From NCBI GenBank assembly GCA_003538625.1, contig DPRR01000026.1, positions 21,601 to 85,600 of the forward strand: a DNA stretch of 64,000 bases, given 5' to 3'. Below are positions 18,816 through 27,527 of this stretch, piece after piece. Both the position numbers and the translations under genes were made by a program. Within the stretch, counting starts at the first letter, position 1. The number at the start of each line of letters is the position of its first letter. The notes under the pieces are model-generated. The model did no database searches and was not told where the DNA came from. It saw only the letters and a program-made list of their open reading frames with translations. The DNA is from Ignavibacteriales bacterium (GTDB lineage Bacteria > Bacteroidota > Ignavibacteria > Ignavibacteriales > Ignavibacteriaceae).

Positions 18816-20105
18816 ATGCATTTGAAACATTATAAAATGTATAAATGGTTAGCAGAAACAAGACGGAGATTTATATTTCTCATACTATTTTCTCTATTAC
18901 TTTCACAATCTTGTGTTGATCTTAGTACAAATCCCGATCAAAACGAAAACCGATCTAATTATAAAATCCAAATTTCTTCACCATCTTCAAATGGAACTTT
19001 GATGGAAGGAAATAACGAAATTATATATTCCATTTCACAGCCATATACTATAAAATTTCTGGAACTTTATATTGACGGCAAATTTGTAAAAAACATTCCA
19101 CCAAATAGTGATGGAACAGCTCCGAAAGTTAATATTAGTTTTGATTCATTGTTCATCGGTAAAAAAGTTGATTTATATTTAATCTATTATGATACTGATG
19201 GATCATCACAAAAAAGTAACACTGCGGTGCAGGTATTGATTACCAATGATAATAGACCTCCATTTAAACCTTATAATTTAGCTGTACTAAAATTTAGTGA
19301 TGGCTCAATCAATATTAGCTGGAAAGATTCCTCACGCTATGTAACAAAATATGAACTTTGGCGTAAAATTAATTTTGATGGGATCTATCAATTGCATCAG
19401 GAACTTTCAGGTAAATCAAATAATACAAATGATGCTAATTTGGATACCAATAATATTTATTTTTATAAAATACGCGGAGTAAAAAATTCTGGTTATTCAG
19501 ATTTTAGTAGTGAGATTAATACAGCCGGTATAATTACTTCGGGTAATCTTTTTCCGCCCACAAATCTTGTTGCAGCCGTTCATGGTATCTCTAATGTTAT
19601 TCTAAATTGGAATGATAATAGCGATAACGAAAATTACTTTGCTGTTCAAAGAAGTTCTCAAGGAGCACCATTTGTTAGAATAGCAGCTCTACCCAAAAAT
19701 ACAACTTCATATAAAGATTCCGCAAGCGGACTTATAACAGGTGCAACATATAATTATAAAATAGTAGCGTACAGCAATGAAGATTCTGCTTCGAGTAATA
19801 CGGTAAGTATTAAAATAACTTCGGGAATTTTATTGCCACCCACAAACCTGACTGCAAATTATAATAGTGTTATTAGAGTAATACAACTAAATTGGAATAG
19901 TTCAGATAATAATATTTTGTATTTTGATATTGAAAGAAAAACGGATTCCACCAACTTTGCATTGCTACGTAGAATAGAATCCGGAAATAATCTTTATCTG
20001 GATTTTAACATAGAAACAAATAAAATTTATACGTACAGAATTAGAGGATATGATCTGAATCGTTTTTCAGAGTATTCAAATGAAGTAACAATTTCAACAT
20101 ATTAA
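18816..20105 (+). CDS. Fibronectin type III repeat lipoprotein
   Basis: A 429-residue predicted lipoprotein: basic n-region, hydrophobic core and lipobox LSQSC with Cys near residue 33. After an Ig-like segment (about 50-145), three fibronectin type III domains follow, at about 150-240, 248-340 and 343-429, each starting with a PPTNL- or PYNLA-type strand and containing a W in strand B (ISWKDSS, LNWNDNS, LNWNSSD). Such proteins hold carbohydrates or other proteins at the cell surface. Nine bases after the degenerate deacetylase-like gene, it is likely part of the same transcript. Confidence 0.78.
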   Translation: MHLKHYKMYKWLAETRRRFIFLILFSLLLSQSCVDLSTNPDQNENRSNYKIQISSPSSNGTLMEGNNEIIYSISQPYTIKFLELYIDGKFVKNIPPNSDGTAPKVNISFDSLFIGKKVDLYLIYYDTDGSSQKSNTAVQVLITNDNRPPFKPYNLAVLKFSDGSINISWKDSSRYVTKYELWRKINFDGIYQLHQELSGKSNNTNDANLDTNNIYFYKIRGVKNSGYSDFSSEINTAGIITSGNLFPPTNLVAAVHGISNVILNWNDNSDNENYFAVQRSSQGAPFVRIAALPKNTTSYKDSASGLITGATYNYKIVAYSNEDSASSNTVSIKITSGILLPPTNLTANYNSVIRVIQLNWNSSDNNILYFDIERKTDSTNFALLRRIESGNNLYLDFNIETNKIYTYRIRGYDLNRFSEYSNEVTISTY

Positions 20106-20123
20106 AAAATTGGTATTAATAAG

Positions 20124-23100
20124 GTGGAATTAGTAAATAAAGGCTGGCTGGATATTCTTGGCAGAAATTCTGATTATCACGGTGATCCACTTATTATTTT
20201 AGATGAATCGTTTGAAATTATTTATACAAATCAAAAAGCTTCTTCATTATTTGCGATTGATGATATACATATTACCCTGGAACAGGTTTTTGAACAAGAT
20301 ACTGTTCAGAAGTTAAACGATTTTATTGGACCCGCTTTTAATTCTTTTCAAAAAAAGTTATTTACAAACACTTCGGTAAAATTAAAATCCGGTAACACCC
20401 TATCATTTGATTTATCTATCGAACCAATTCTAACGAATGAAGATAAAAATGTTATCCTGGTTTTTAGAAACTTAGAGAACATTAATTTCAATGATCTTTT
20501 AAATAAAATTATAATCCGATCTGCTAAAAATAATTTGAATGACGGAACTGATGATTTACAATCGCTTATTACCGAATTACAAAAATTAGCGCCGTTTACG
20601 TTAGTATCCTTAAGAAGAGTTCAAAATCTTATCGATAAATATAATTACCCGATATGGATTAAAGATGTTGAAAGTCGATTGCTATCAATAAACACTGCCT
20701 ATTCAAACATATTAGGAATTGAAACTAATTTTGCAGCGGGAAAAAAGCATGAGACATTTTTACCGCCCCATCAGAAAGATATTTATAAAATTCTTGATCA
20801 ATATATTATCCATAACAGACAGCAAATAATTTTAGAAGGATTTAGCAGAAAAAATAAAAATTTTCAATCTATTAAAACTATAATCCAGTTTCCTATTCTG
20901 GATAATTTTAATAAAATATTGGCGCTGGTTGGTCTAATTGTTGATAATAATTATGATTATTATAACTTACAGGGTAAAGAAGAGTTCTTTAATAAACTGA
21001 TTGATAATTTGCCATATCCGGCTGCGTTAATTACGTCGGATGCATTATTAAAATATAGCAATCATATTTTCGGAGAATTATTTAATTTAGATCCGGAAAA
21101 GATAAGTGGTTCTGTAGTTAATAAAAGAATTGAAGAAATATTGCCGCTAAGCATATCGGATAACGTCAATTCATTTATTAAAAGCGATCTCAGGCAGGAT
21201 CAAATTTTTCTGCCACAGGATTTTAAACCTGCTGATTTTAAGAATAATGATTTACAATTATTTTTAATAAAAATTTCGTCTGAAGAAATTCTAAAATCAG
21301 ATATTCTGCTTACGATTGGAGAACAAAAAAAGCGAAACGACACTAAAGATGAACTTCAAAATATTTTAATGCACAGAGGAACAATGTTTGATATTTTAAT
21401 CCAAAGAAATCCAGAACCGATATTTGTTTACGATAAAGAAAATTTAAAATTTCTTGAAGTAAACCAAGCCGCAATAAAATTATACGGTTATACCCACGAA
21501 GAATTTCTTCAAATGGATCTGACCGATCTATATGCACCGGAAGATATTCAAACATTGTTAGATTCCTTTGGGGATGAATCTTCCGAATCACGATTTACAA
21601 TGCCATTCCGGCATAGAAAAAAAGATGGTTCAACAGTTCTCGTTGAAATAAGCAAAACATCTTTTAAATTTAATGATAGGGAAGCACATTTTAACATTGT
21701 TAAAGACATTACGGATAGTGTTGAGAAGGATAAACAAACTCAGATGCTTAAGACTATCTTTAATCAAACTGATTTGATGGTTTTCAATACTGATGCTTCC
21801 GGTTTTATAAAATATGTTAATCTTAATGTAACAAAAAATACAGGTTACAATATTGATGAATTACTGCAATCCTCATTTGCAAGTCTAGTTTCTGATGACG
21901 ATCGTGGAATAATAAACATGTCTATATTTCAATCACATCTTAAAGATACAGTTGTGATCGAAACTAATATTAAACAAAAACTCGGAAATCAATTTCAGGC
22001 AAAAATAACTGCTACACCGATTTTTGATTTTAACGGTGAAATAGATTCTTTTACTATTGTTGGAAAACCATTATATGTATTATCAAATGAAACAGCGCCA
22101 AAGGAAATTGTTAGGGAAGTTATCAAAGAAGTTTTTGTTGAAAAACCTGTTAGCCCGGAACATCAAATAAATATTCCCGATTCAAATTTTCTATCAGGAA
22201 TGTTTCATGAAATATTAACTCCAATTAATGTAATCATCGGCTTTTCACAGGAATTAATCAGCAGCAATGAAAATCCTACTGAAGAACAAATTGAAGCAGC
22301 TGATATTATAAATCAGAATCGAATCAAGATGATGGATACTATGAATGCTGTGGTGGAATATTCTGATATAATGCAAAACAGATCCCGCTTGAATATAGAT
22401 GAAGTTACGATTACAGATATAATAGAAAAATTAGATGAAAATATTAAAGATATAACGGGTATAAATGATATCCAGTTTTCTTATGGTAAAATCTCTTCTT
22501 CATTAAAATTTAAATCAGATAAACATAAATTAGAAAATTTTATTTTGTCTTTGATAAAAGTTGTATCAAGATTAAGCAAGGATAAGAAAATTTACTTTTC
22601 AGCTTTTTCAGTTGAGTCAGATTTATTTATAGTCGGCATTAGCGATCAATACGGTAATCCTTCCGAATACGTAACAAATGTACTTGAAGAAGTTTTTATC
22701 AATAATAAAGACCCTAAAGATTTTGGTTTGCCAAAACTAACAACTTACCTGGCAAGAATTCTTTTAAAATTTCTCGGAGGTAAATATTATAGATCTTCCT
22801 CCGAAACATTAAGAAAGGAGACCGGATTTATTTTTCCGATTGAATTGCTTCCCGTTTCTGATATTGAGAGATACAATTCGTTACAGGAACTAATATCATC
22901 AATACACACTCCATCAGAAATTGCCGAAAGCGATTTACAAAAAAAATCCTTAGTAGATTCTCGCAGCACACTCGAATCAAATATGGAAGAAGGTGCCAGT
23001 ACTGTTGATGAAAAGAAAACTGATGATTCAAATGATATTTTCAAACCGGTCCAGCCAATTTCACAGGAATTACTTTCTAAAATAGACTCAGATAAAAATG

Positions 23101-23660
23101 TTGATGATAATCTAATTGAAAATGAGACTCAAACTTTTATAGATTCCGATAAAATCAAATCAGAGGAATCAACTGTTGCAAATTCAGATGAAATCGAATC
23201 CCAGGATAATCTTTCGGAGGAAATCAAAAATGAAATAACCTCTGAGATAAAAGATCATTTAGAATCTCAGCCAGCTTTAAATTTAACTGGATTAAAATGT
23301 TTATACATCGAAGATCAGGTTGACTCCCAGATTTTGTTTAAAGTTCAAATGAAAGAATTAAAAGACGTAAAGTTTGCAGTTAGTTTTGAAGAGGCACAAC
23401 TTTTACTGCTTAATCATCAATTTGATTTTATTGTTATGGATATAAATTTACAGGGTGAGTATAACGGATTGGACGCTTTAAAGATTATTAAGACAATGCC
23501 TGCATTTAGTTCAATTCCAATTATTGCCGTAACAGCTTATGTTTTGCCAGGAGATAAAGAAAAGTTTATTGCTGCCGGGTTTGATGATTTTATCTCTAAG
23601 CCGATTTTTAAAGAAAAAATGATAGAATCATTGGAAAAAATATTTCTTGCCAAATATTAA
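20124..23660 (+). CDS. Multi-PAS hybrid sensor protein with degenerate ATPase and receiver domain
   Basis: A 1178-residue soluble protein. Five PAS-like domains (about 15-125, 170-280, 290-400, 425-535, 545-650) precede a HisKA helix with His695 in FHEILTPINVIIGF. The following ATP-binding domain is poor: the N-box Asn is missing (ENFILSLIKVVSR), and no DxGxG G1 loop is seen (GISDQYGNPSE). A Ser/Asp/Glu-rich linker (about 930-1045) leads to a receiver domain with Asp1106 in VMDINLQGE and Lys in FISKPIF. It may take phosphate from another kinase rather than make it. GTG at 20124 follows AAGG. Last gene of the polysaccharide-like locus. Confidence 0.82.
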   Translation: MELVNKGWLDILGRNSDYHGDPLIILDESFEIIYTNQKASSLFAIDDIHITLEQVFEQDTVQKLNDFIGPAFNSFQKKLFTNTSVKLKSGNTLSFDLSIEPILTNEDKNVILVFRNLENINFNDLLNKIIIRSAKNNLNDGTDDLQSLITELQKLAPFTLVSLRRVQNLIDKYNYPIWIKDVESRLLSINTAYSNILGIETNFAAGKKHETFLPPHQKDIYKILDQYIIHNRQQIILEGFSRKNKNFQSIKTIIQFPILDNFNKILALVGLIVDNNYDYYNLQGKEEFFNKLIDNLPYPAALITSDALLKYSNHIFGELFNLDPEKISGSVVNKRIEEILPLSISDNVNSFIKSDLRQDQIFLPQDFKPADFKNNDLQLFLIKISSEEILKSDILLTIGEQKKRNDTKDELQNILMHRGTMFDILIQRNPEPIFVYDKENLKFLEVNQAAIKLYGYTHEEFLQMDLTDLYAPEDIQTLLDSFGDESSESRFTMPFRHRKKDGSTVLVEISKTSFKFNDREAHFNIVKDITDSVEKDKQTQMLKTIFNQTDLMVFNTDASGFIKYVNLNVTKNTGYNIDELLQSSFASLVSDDDRGIINMSIFQSHLKDTVVIETNIKQKLGNQFQAKITATPIFDFNGEIDSFTIVGKPLYVLSNETAPKEIVREVIKEVFVEKPVSPEHQINIPDSNFLSGMFHEILTPINVIIGFSQELISSNENPTEEQIEAADIINQNRIKMMDTMNAVVEYSDIMQNRSRLNIDEVTITDIIEKLDENIKDITGINDIQFSYGKISSSLKFKSDKHKLENFILSLIKVVSRLSKDKKIYFSAFSVESDLFIVGISDQYGNPSEYVTNVLEEVFINNKDPKDFGLPKLTTYLARILLKFLGGKYYRSSSETLRKETGFIFPIELLPVSDIERYNSLQELISSIHTPSEIAESDLQKKSLVDSRSTLESNMEEGASTVDEKKTDDSNDIFKPVQPISQELLSKIDSDKNVDDNLIENETQTFIDSDKIKSEESTVANSDEIESQDNLSEEIKNEITSEIKDHLESQPALNLTGLKCLYIEDQVDSQILFKVQMKELKDVKFAVSFEEAQLLLLNHQFDFIVMDINLQGEYNGLDALKIIKTMPAFSSIPIIAVTAYVLPGDKEKFIAAGFDDFISKPIFKEKMIESLEKIFLAKY

Positions 23661-23681
23661 TTATTTCACTTTTTGATTGAT

Positions 23682-23719
23682 ATCCTCTTAAATGTACATT
23701 TTAAGAGGATTTATTTTTA
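23682..23719 (+). terminator. Terminator closing the polysaccharide-like locus
   Basis: An 11-bp perfect stem, ATCCTCTTAAA (23682-23692) with TTTAAGAGGAT (23700-23710), loop TGTACAT, then TTATTTTTAA. It lies 22 bases past the sensor gene and just before the lexA promoter region. Confidence 0.85.
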
Positions 23720-23759
23720 ATACCTACCTTGACATTATTTACTTTTCCTTATAAGTTAG

Positions 23760-23773
23760 CATACAAATGTATG
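23760..23773. promoter_or_regulatory. Candidate LexA operator (palindrome CATAC-N4-GTATG)
   Basis: A 14-bp palindrome CATACAAATGTATG lies 25 bases before the lexA ATG and just downstream of TTGACA (23729-23734)/TATAAG-like bases. LexA genes in many phyla carry their own operator here, and operator sequence varies by phylum. The site matches neither the E. coli nor the B. subtilis consensus. I do not see a second copy before dinB or the helicase gene. Confidence 0.5.
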
Positions 23774-23797
23774 GTAATATTTATAACAGGAGAAGAA

Positions 23798-24421
23798 ATG
23801 CAAAATGAGTTAACAGACATCCAGAAAAAGATTTTAGAATTTTTGATAGATCAGATAAAAGGGAAAGGAATTCCACCTACCCTTGCCGATGTTGCAAAAC
23901 ATTTTGGATATAAAAATCGTGCAACAGTTCAACAGCATTTTCAAGCAATTGAAAGAAAAGGATACATTAAAAAAAATCCTAAACTTGCGCGTGGTATAGA
24001 ACTTACACTTGAAGAAAAATTTTTTGTACCACGCCCTGTCCTTGGAGAGGTTGCAGCCGGTAACCCACTTACAATTTATCCCGATGCGATTGATACAGTG
24101 CAGCTTCCAACAATTGCCAGGATGCCTCAGGATTCTTTTCTTCTCCGGGTTAAAGGTGATAGTTTAAAAGATGCATACATCTTTAGCGGTGATATTGTAA
24201 TTGTTAACCCGAATCTTGAACCAAAGAATGGACAAATTGTTGTTGCAATTCTTGATGACGCTGCAGTTGTTAAAAGATATTATAAAAAGCGGAATGAGAT
24301 TGAACTCGTTTCAGAAAACCCTGAATATAAACCGATTGTTATCGATAAAAAATATGCTTCGTTTAAGATAGTTGGAATAGTTGTCGGGATTTATAGAAGT
24401 ATGGAAAAGAAGGCCGGATGA
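23798..24421 (+). CDS. lexA: LexA SOS repressor
   Basis: A 207-residue transcriptional repressor of the SOS response that cleaves itself when RecA filaments form. An N-terminal winged helix (about 1-70, DIQKKILEFL to TVQQHFQAIERKGYI) is followed by the S24 peptidase-like domain. The cleavage site is Ala87-Gly88 in EVAAGNP, the nucleophile is Ser122 in VKGDSL and the base is Lys159 in DDAAVVKR; the 37-residue Ser-Lys gap equals that of E. coli LexA. ATG at 23798 with AGGAG five bases before it is preferred to the upstream TTG at 23729, which lies in the promoter. It overlaps the DUF72 gene by 4 bases. Confidence 0.95.
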   Translation: MQNELTDIQKKILEFLIDQIKGKGIPPTLADVAKHFGYKNRATVQQHFQAIERKGYIKKNPKLARGIELTLEEKFFVPRPVLGEVAAGNPLTIYPDAIDTVQLPTIARMPQDSFLLRVKGDSLKDAYIFSGDIVIVNPNLEPKNGQIVVAILDDAAVVKRYYKKRNEIELVSENPEYKPIVIDKKYASFKIVGIVVGIYRSMEKKAG

Positions 24422-25308
24422 ACAAACCCAAATACAATATCGGCACTGCGGGCTGGTCTTATAAAGATTGGGCGCCAAATTTCTATCCTAAAAATCAGTC
24501 CGGCGGATTTGACTGGCTTCAGTTTTACTCGCACTACTTTAATTGTGTTGAAGTAAACTCAACTTACTATTCTTATATCAGTCCAAAAATTGTTGATGGC
24601 TGGATAAAAAAAATTGAGGATTCTGATGATTTTATTTTTCATATAAAACTTCATAAGGATTTTACACACACAAGAAAATTTGATGAACAAAACATAAAAG
24701 CTGTCCGTTATAATCTTGAACTGTTAAGAAAATCGGAAAGGCTAGGCGGATTATTAATCCAATTCCCGTACTCCTACTCCTTTGATGGAAATTCTCTCCG
24801 GCATATTCAAAAATTAAGAGATATTTTTTCTGATATAAATTGCTTTGTGGAAGTTCGCCATTCAAGCTGGAATAACAATCGTGCTTACGAGTTCTTTAAA
24901 GAAAATAATTTAACTTTTTGTACGATTGATCAACCCAAAATGGGACAGGCTATTTCATTTGAACCGATCATTACAAATGATAAAGCTTATATTCGATTTC
25001 ATGGAAGGAATATAGAAGCCTGGAAAAAATCATTATCTAATTTTGGCAAGCCCCAGACTTATGAAGAACAAAGTTCGCGTTACAGTTATCTTTACACGCC
25101 AGGTGAGTTAGTTGAAATCGAACAAAAGATTAAATCAATCCAACAAAAAGTTAAAGAGATAAACGTAATTATGAATAATCATCCGCAGGGTGATGCAGTT
25201 GCAAATGCGTTTGAATTGATTCATTTACTTGATGAAAAAACAAAAGTGGAAATGCCAGCAACAATCGTTAAAGCTTATCCGAGGTTGGAAGAAATAATAG
25301 TTAATTAA
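24418..25308 (+). CDS. DUF72 (YecE-like) family protein
   Basis: A 296-residue TIM-barrel-like protein of the DUF72 family, recognised by the opening IGTAGWSYKDW, the segment VEVNSTYY, FHIKLHKDFTH, LGGLLIQFPYS, VEVRHSSW and the late YVRFHGR-type strand (AYIRFHGRN) with MNNHPQGDAVANA. The family has no settled biochemical role; links to DNA repair or metal-dependent nuclease activity have been proposed from context. Here it is translationally coupled to lexA (ATGA overlap) and lies 38 bases before dinB, which supports a DNA-damage role by association. Confidence 0.88.
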   Translation: MNKPKYNIGTAGWSYKDWAPNFYPKNQSGGFDWLQFYSHYFNCVEVNSTYYSYISPKIVDGWIKKIEDSDDFIFHIKLHKDFTHTRKFDEQNIKAVRYNLELLRKSERLGGLLIQFPYSYSFDGNSLRHIQKLRDIFSDINCFVEVRHSSWNNNRAYEFFKENNLTFCTIDQPKMGQAISFEPIITNDKAYIRFHGRNIEAWKKSLSNFGKPQTYEEQSSRYSYLYTPGELVEIEQKIKSIQQKVKEINVIMNNHPQGDAVANAFELIHLLDEKTKVEMPATIVKAYPRLEEIIVN

Positions 25309-25346
25309 AATTTTTGAATTTTGATTTTTTACTTTTGAATTGAATA

Positions 25347-26537
25347 ATGCGTACAATTTTCCATTTAGACTTAGATGCTTTTTTTGTTTCTGTAGAGAGA
25401 ATCCTCGATCCAAAACTTAACGGTAAGCCGGTTATTGTTGGCGGTGATCCGATGTATGGAAGGGGAGTAGTGGCTGCCTGCTCTTATGAAGCACGTGCAT
25501 TTGGATTGCATTCTGCTATGCCGATTCGAACAGCTTACAAACTATGTCCGCAAGGAATTTATCTACATGGACACGGTGATGAATATACACGTTATTCAAA
25601 TTCCGTTAAAAACATCCTGGAGCAATACGCGCCTTTAATTGAACAGGCATCAATTGATGAGTTTTATCTCGATATGACCGGTACACAAAAAATGTACGGT
25701 TCAATGTTTGGATTTGCTGCAAAACTGCAAAAAGAAATTTGGGATAAAATTGGTTTGCCTATCTCCATCGGAATTGGCAGCAACAAAACCATTGCAAAAA
25801 TTGGTTCTGATTGTATGAAGCCAAAAGGAATTACCTATATTATTCCCGGAATGGGAAAAGAGTTTTTATGTCCGATGCCTGTTGAAACAATTCCCGGTGT
25901 TGGTAATGTTATGAAGCAAAGTTTAAACTCACGTGGAATTTATAGAATTGGTGATATCACAAAACTTTCATCAGATTATTTTGGAACTGCATTTGGCAAA
26001 TATGGAATTGATCTCTGGCGAAAAGCCAATGGAGAAGGAATAGAATACTTAACGATTAAGCGTACAAGAAAAAGTATTTCCCGCGAAACAACTTTTGGAA
26101 ACGATATTACAAGTGAGGAGGAAATTAAAAACACTTTATTTTATCTAACCGGAAAAGTTGCTCAATCACTACGTAAAAAGGGCTGGGAAACCTCAACTGT
26201 AGATGTAAAACTTCGTTATACTGATTTTCAAACGATTACCCGTGCTAAAACTATAAAACCATCGGATGATGATAAAGTTTTATTTGAAACTGCGTGGGAT
26301 TTGATGAAAAAAGCTCATACAAGAAGAGTCGGTGTAAGATTAATTGGAATCGGTATTACAAATTTCTCGCCCTTAATTGAACAAGAATTTTTGTTTGAGG
26401 ATCATCAGATAAAACGAAAAAAAATGTTAAGAGCGGTTACAAGAGTCCGTGATAGATTTGGATATGAATCTTTAATGTTTGGAAGAACTGAAGAAGATAA
26501 AAAACTAAAAGGGCAGGAAAATTATTTTCAGGTTTAA
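25347..26537 (+). CDS. dinB: DNA polymerase IV (DinB), Y-family translesion polymerase
   Basis: A 396-residue error-prone DNA polymerase. The palm carries LDLDAFFVSVE with the first catalytic Asp pair region and SIDEFYLDMTG with the Asp-Glu of the active site. GIGSNKTIAKIGSD and the helix-hairpin-helix GVGNVMKQSL follow, then the little-finger domain (about 240-350). The C terminus is short and ends ENYFQV; no QLxLF beta-clamp motif is obvious, though the final residues may serve. It is the third gene of the lexA unit and is expected to be SOS-induced with it. Confidence 0.95.
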   Translation: MRTIFHLDLDAFFVSVERILDPKLNGKPVIVGGDPMYGRGVVAACSYEARAFGLHSAMPIRTAYKLCPQGIYLHGHGDEYTRYSNSVKNILEQYAPLIEQASIDEFYLDMTGTQKMYGSMFGFAAKLQKEIWDKIGLPISIGIGSNKTIAKIGSDCMKPKGITYIIPGMGKEFLCPMPVETIPGVGNVMKQSLNSRGIYRIGDITKLSSDYFGTAFGKYGIDLWRKANGEGIEYLTIKRTRKSISRETTFGNDITSEEEIKNTLFYLTGKVAQSLRKKGWETSTVDVKLRYTDFQTITRAKTIKPSDDDKVLFETAWDLMKKAHTRRVGVRLIGIGITNFSPLIEQEFLFEDHQIKRKKMLRAVTRVRDRFGYESLMFGRTEEDKKLKGQENYFQV

Positions 26538-26600
26538 GTTTACCAACTTATCCAAAAGTACAACTCATTCACTAATGCAAATAACTTTTCATAATGGGAA

Positions 26601-26867
26601 TTATATAACGACTTTTTTCTTATTCATAATGCTTTTATTATGAGTCAACTTCAGCAGCCCATCTATGGAAATATCCTCATCCAAAAGTGGCCAATGTATA
26701 CCATAACCAGAAGGTGAAATTTTAAAATTATCTCGTTCCACTTTGGAAGCATTTAGAAATTTCTTAGATAAAGAATGAATATTGAAAGAAAAATCAGTCC
26801 CATCTATTGTAAGAAATAATTTATCATCAATAAAACGTAAATTTTTTATTTTGTGGTATGCTTTCAT
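26601..26867 (-). CDS. DUF2442 family protein
   Basis: An 88-residue protein of the DUF2442 family, recognised by the conserved ending GYGIHWPLLDEDISIDGLL. Members are usually encoded with a DUF4160 gene in small accessory pairs that behave like toxin-antitoxin or host-interaction modules; the function is unproven. The ATG overlaps the stop of the DUF4160 frame (TTATGA), so it would normally depend on that frame for translation. The C-terminal basic tail (NKSIMNKKKVVI) is longer than usual. Confidence 0.82.
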   Translation of the reverse strand: MKAYHKIKNLRFIDDKLFLTIDGTDFSFNIHSLSKKFLNASKVERDNFKISPSGYGIHWPLLDEDISIDGLLKLTHNKSIMNKKKVVI

Positions 26868-27121
26868 AATAATCCCTTTTTTTGAAATTTATCCCATTCT
26901 TTTTCAATGAGTTCAAAATATTCAAAAATAATTTTTTTAACTTCTCTTTTATCACTAACACTTAAATTATAGGAATATGCTTCGTCAATGTCAAACTCAT
27001 TCCTTTTGAGCCAATATTTACATTCTCTTTCTCCTTTTTGACAGTGAATATGAATTGGTTCATAACCTTCGTTGGAGTAAAAGAAAAATCTCCATCCATT
27101 TATTAAAAGTATTGTAGGCTT
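26864..27121 (-). pseudogene. DUF4160 gene lacking a start codon
   Basis: The 85-codon frame reads KPTILLINGWRFFFYSNEG and YEPIHIHCQKGERE, then a KYWLKRNEF segment and a helical C terminus, matching DUF4160 proteins, which normally start MPTI. The codon before PTI is AAG (27121-27119) instead of ATG, preceded by an in-frame TAA. No ATG, GTG or TTG occurs in the rest of the frame. One T-to-A change would account for this. Either the gene is dead, or a rare start such as ATA is used. It is read as a decaying partner of DUF2442. Confidence 0.65.
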
Positions 27122-27182
27122 TTAGAATATTAAATGATATAGAAATAAAGCATTTAACTATCTATAAAAATATACCAAGGTT

Positions 27183-27527
27183 TTATCCCGGAGGCCAGTT
27201 CATTTTCCTTCCGCCAAGCAGATGCAAGTGTAAATGATAAACTTCCTGTCCACCATTATCGCCGCAATTAAAAACCAATCTAAAACCTTCTTCCGCAATT
27301 CCCATGTCATTTGCAATCTTATTTGCTGCATCGATCATATCGCCAAGAAGTAATGAATGTTCACTGGCTTTTAAATCTGTTACTTTTGGTATTTCAATTT
27401 TAGGAATAATCAGAACATGAACAGGTGCTTTGGGATTAATATCTTTGAAAGCAAGTATGGTTTCAGATTCAAAAACAATATCAGCCGGAATTTCTTTATT
27501 AATTATTTTAGAAAAGATAGTAGCCAT
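27183..27527 (-). CDS. HIT family nucleotide-binding protein
   Basis: A 114-residue histidine-triad protein of the HinT type, which hydrolyses purine nucleoside phosphoramidates and AMP conjugates. The start MATIFSKIINKEIPAD, the strand PKAPVHVLIIPK and the catalytic triad YHLHLHLLGG are typical, and the length is normal. Its ATG overlaps the stop of the upstream regulator gene as TAATG, so the two are probably co-translated. Confidence 0.94.
   Translation of the reverse strand: MATIFSKIINKEIPADIVFESETILAFKDINPKAPVHVLIIPKIEIPKVTDLKASEHSLLLGDMIDAANKIANDMGIAEEGFRLVFNCGDNGGQEVYHLHLHLLGGRKMNWPPG

Noticed and set aside
23729..23797. Upstream TTG start for lexA adding 23 residues
   Set aside because: The added codons cover the promoter and the palindromic operator; the ATG at 23798 has a proper ribosome site and gives the normal LexA N terminus.
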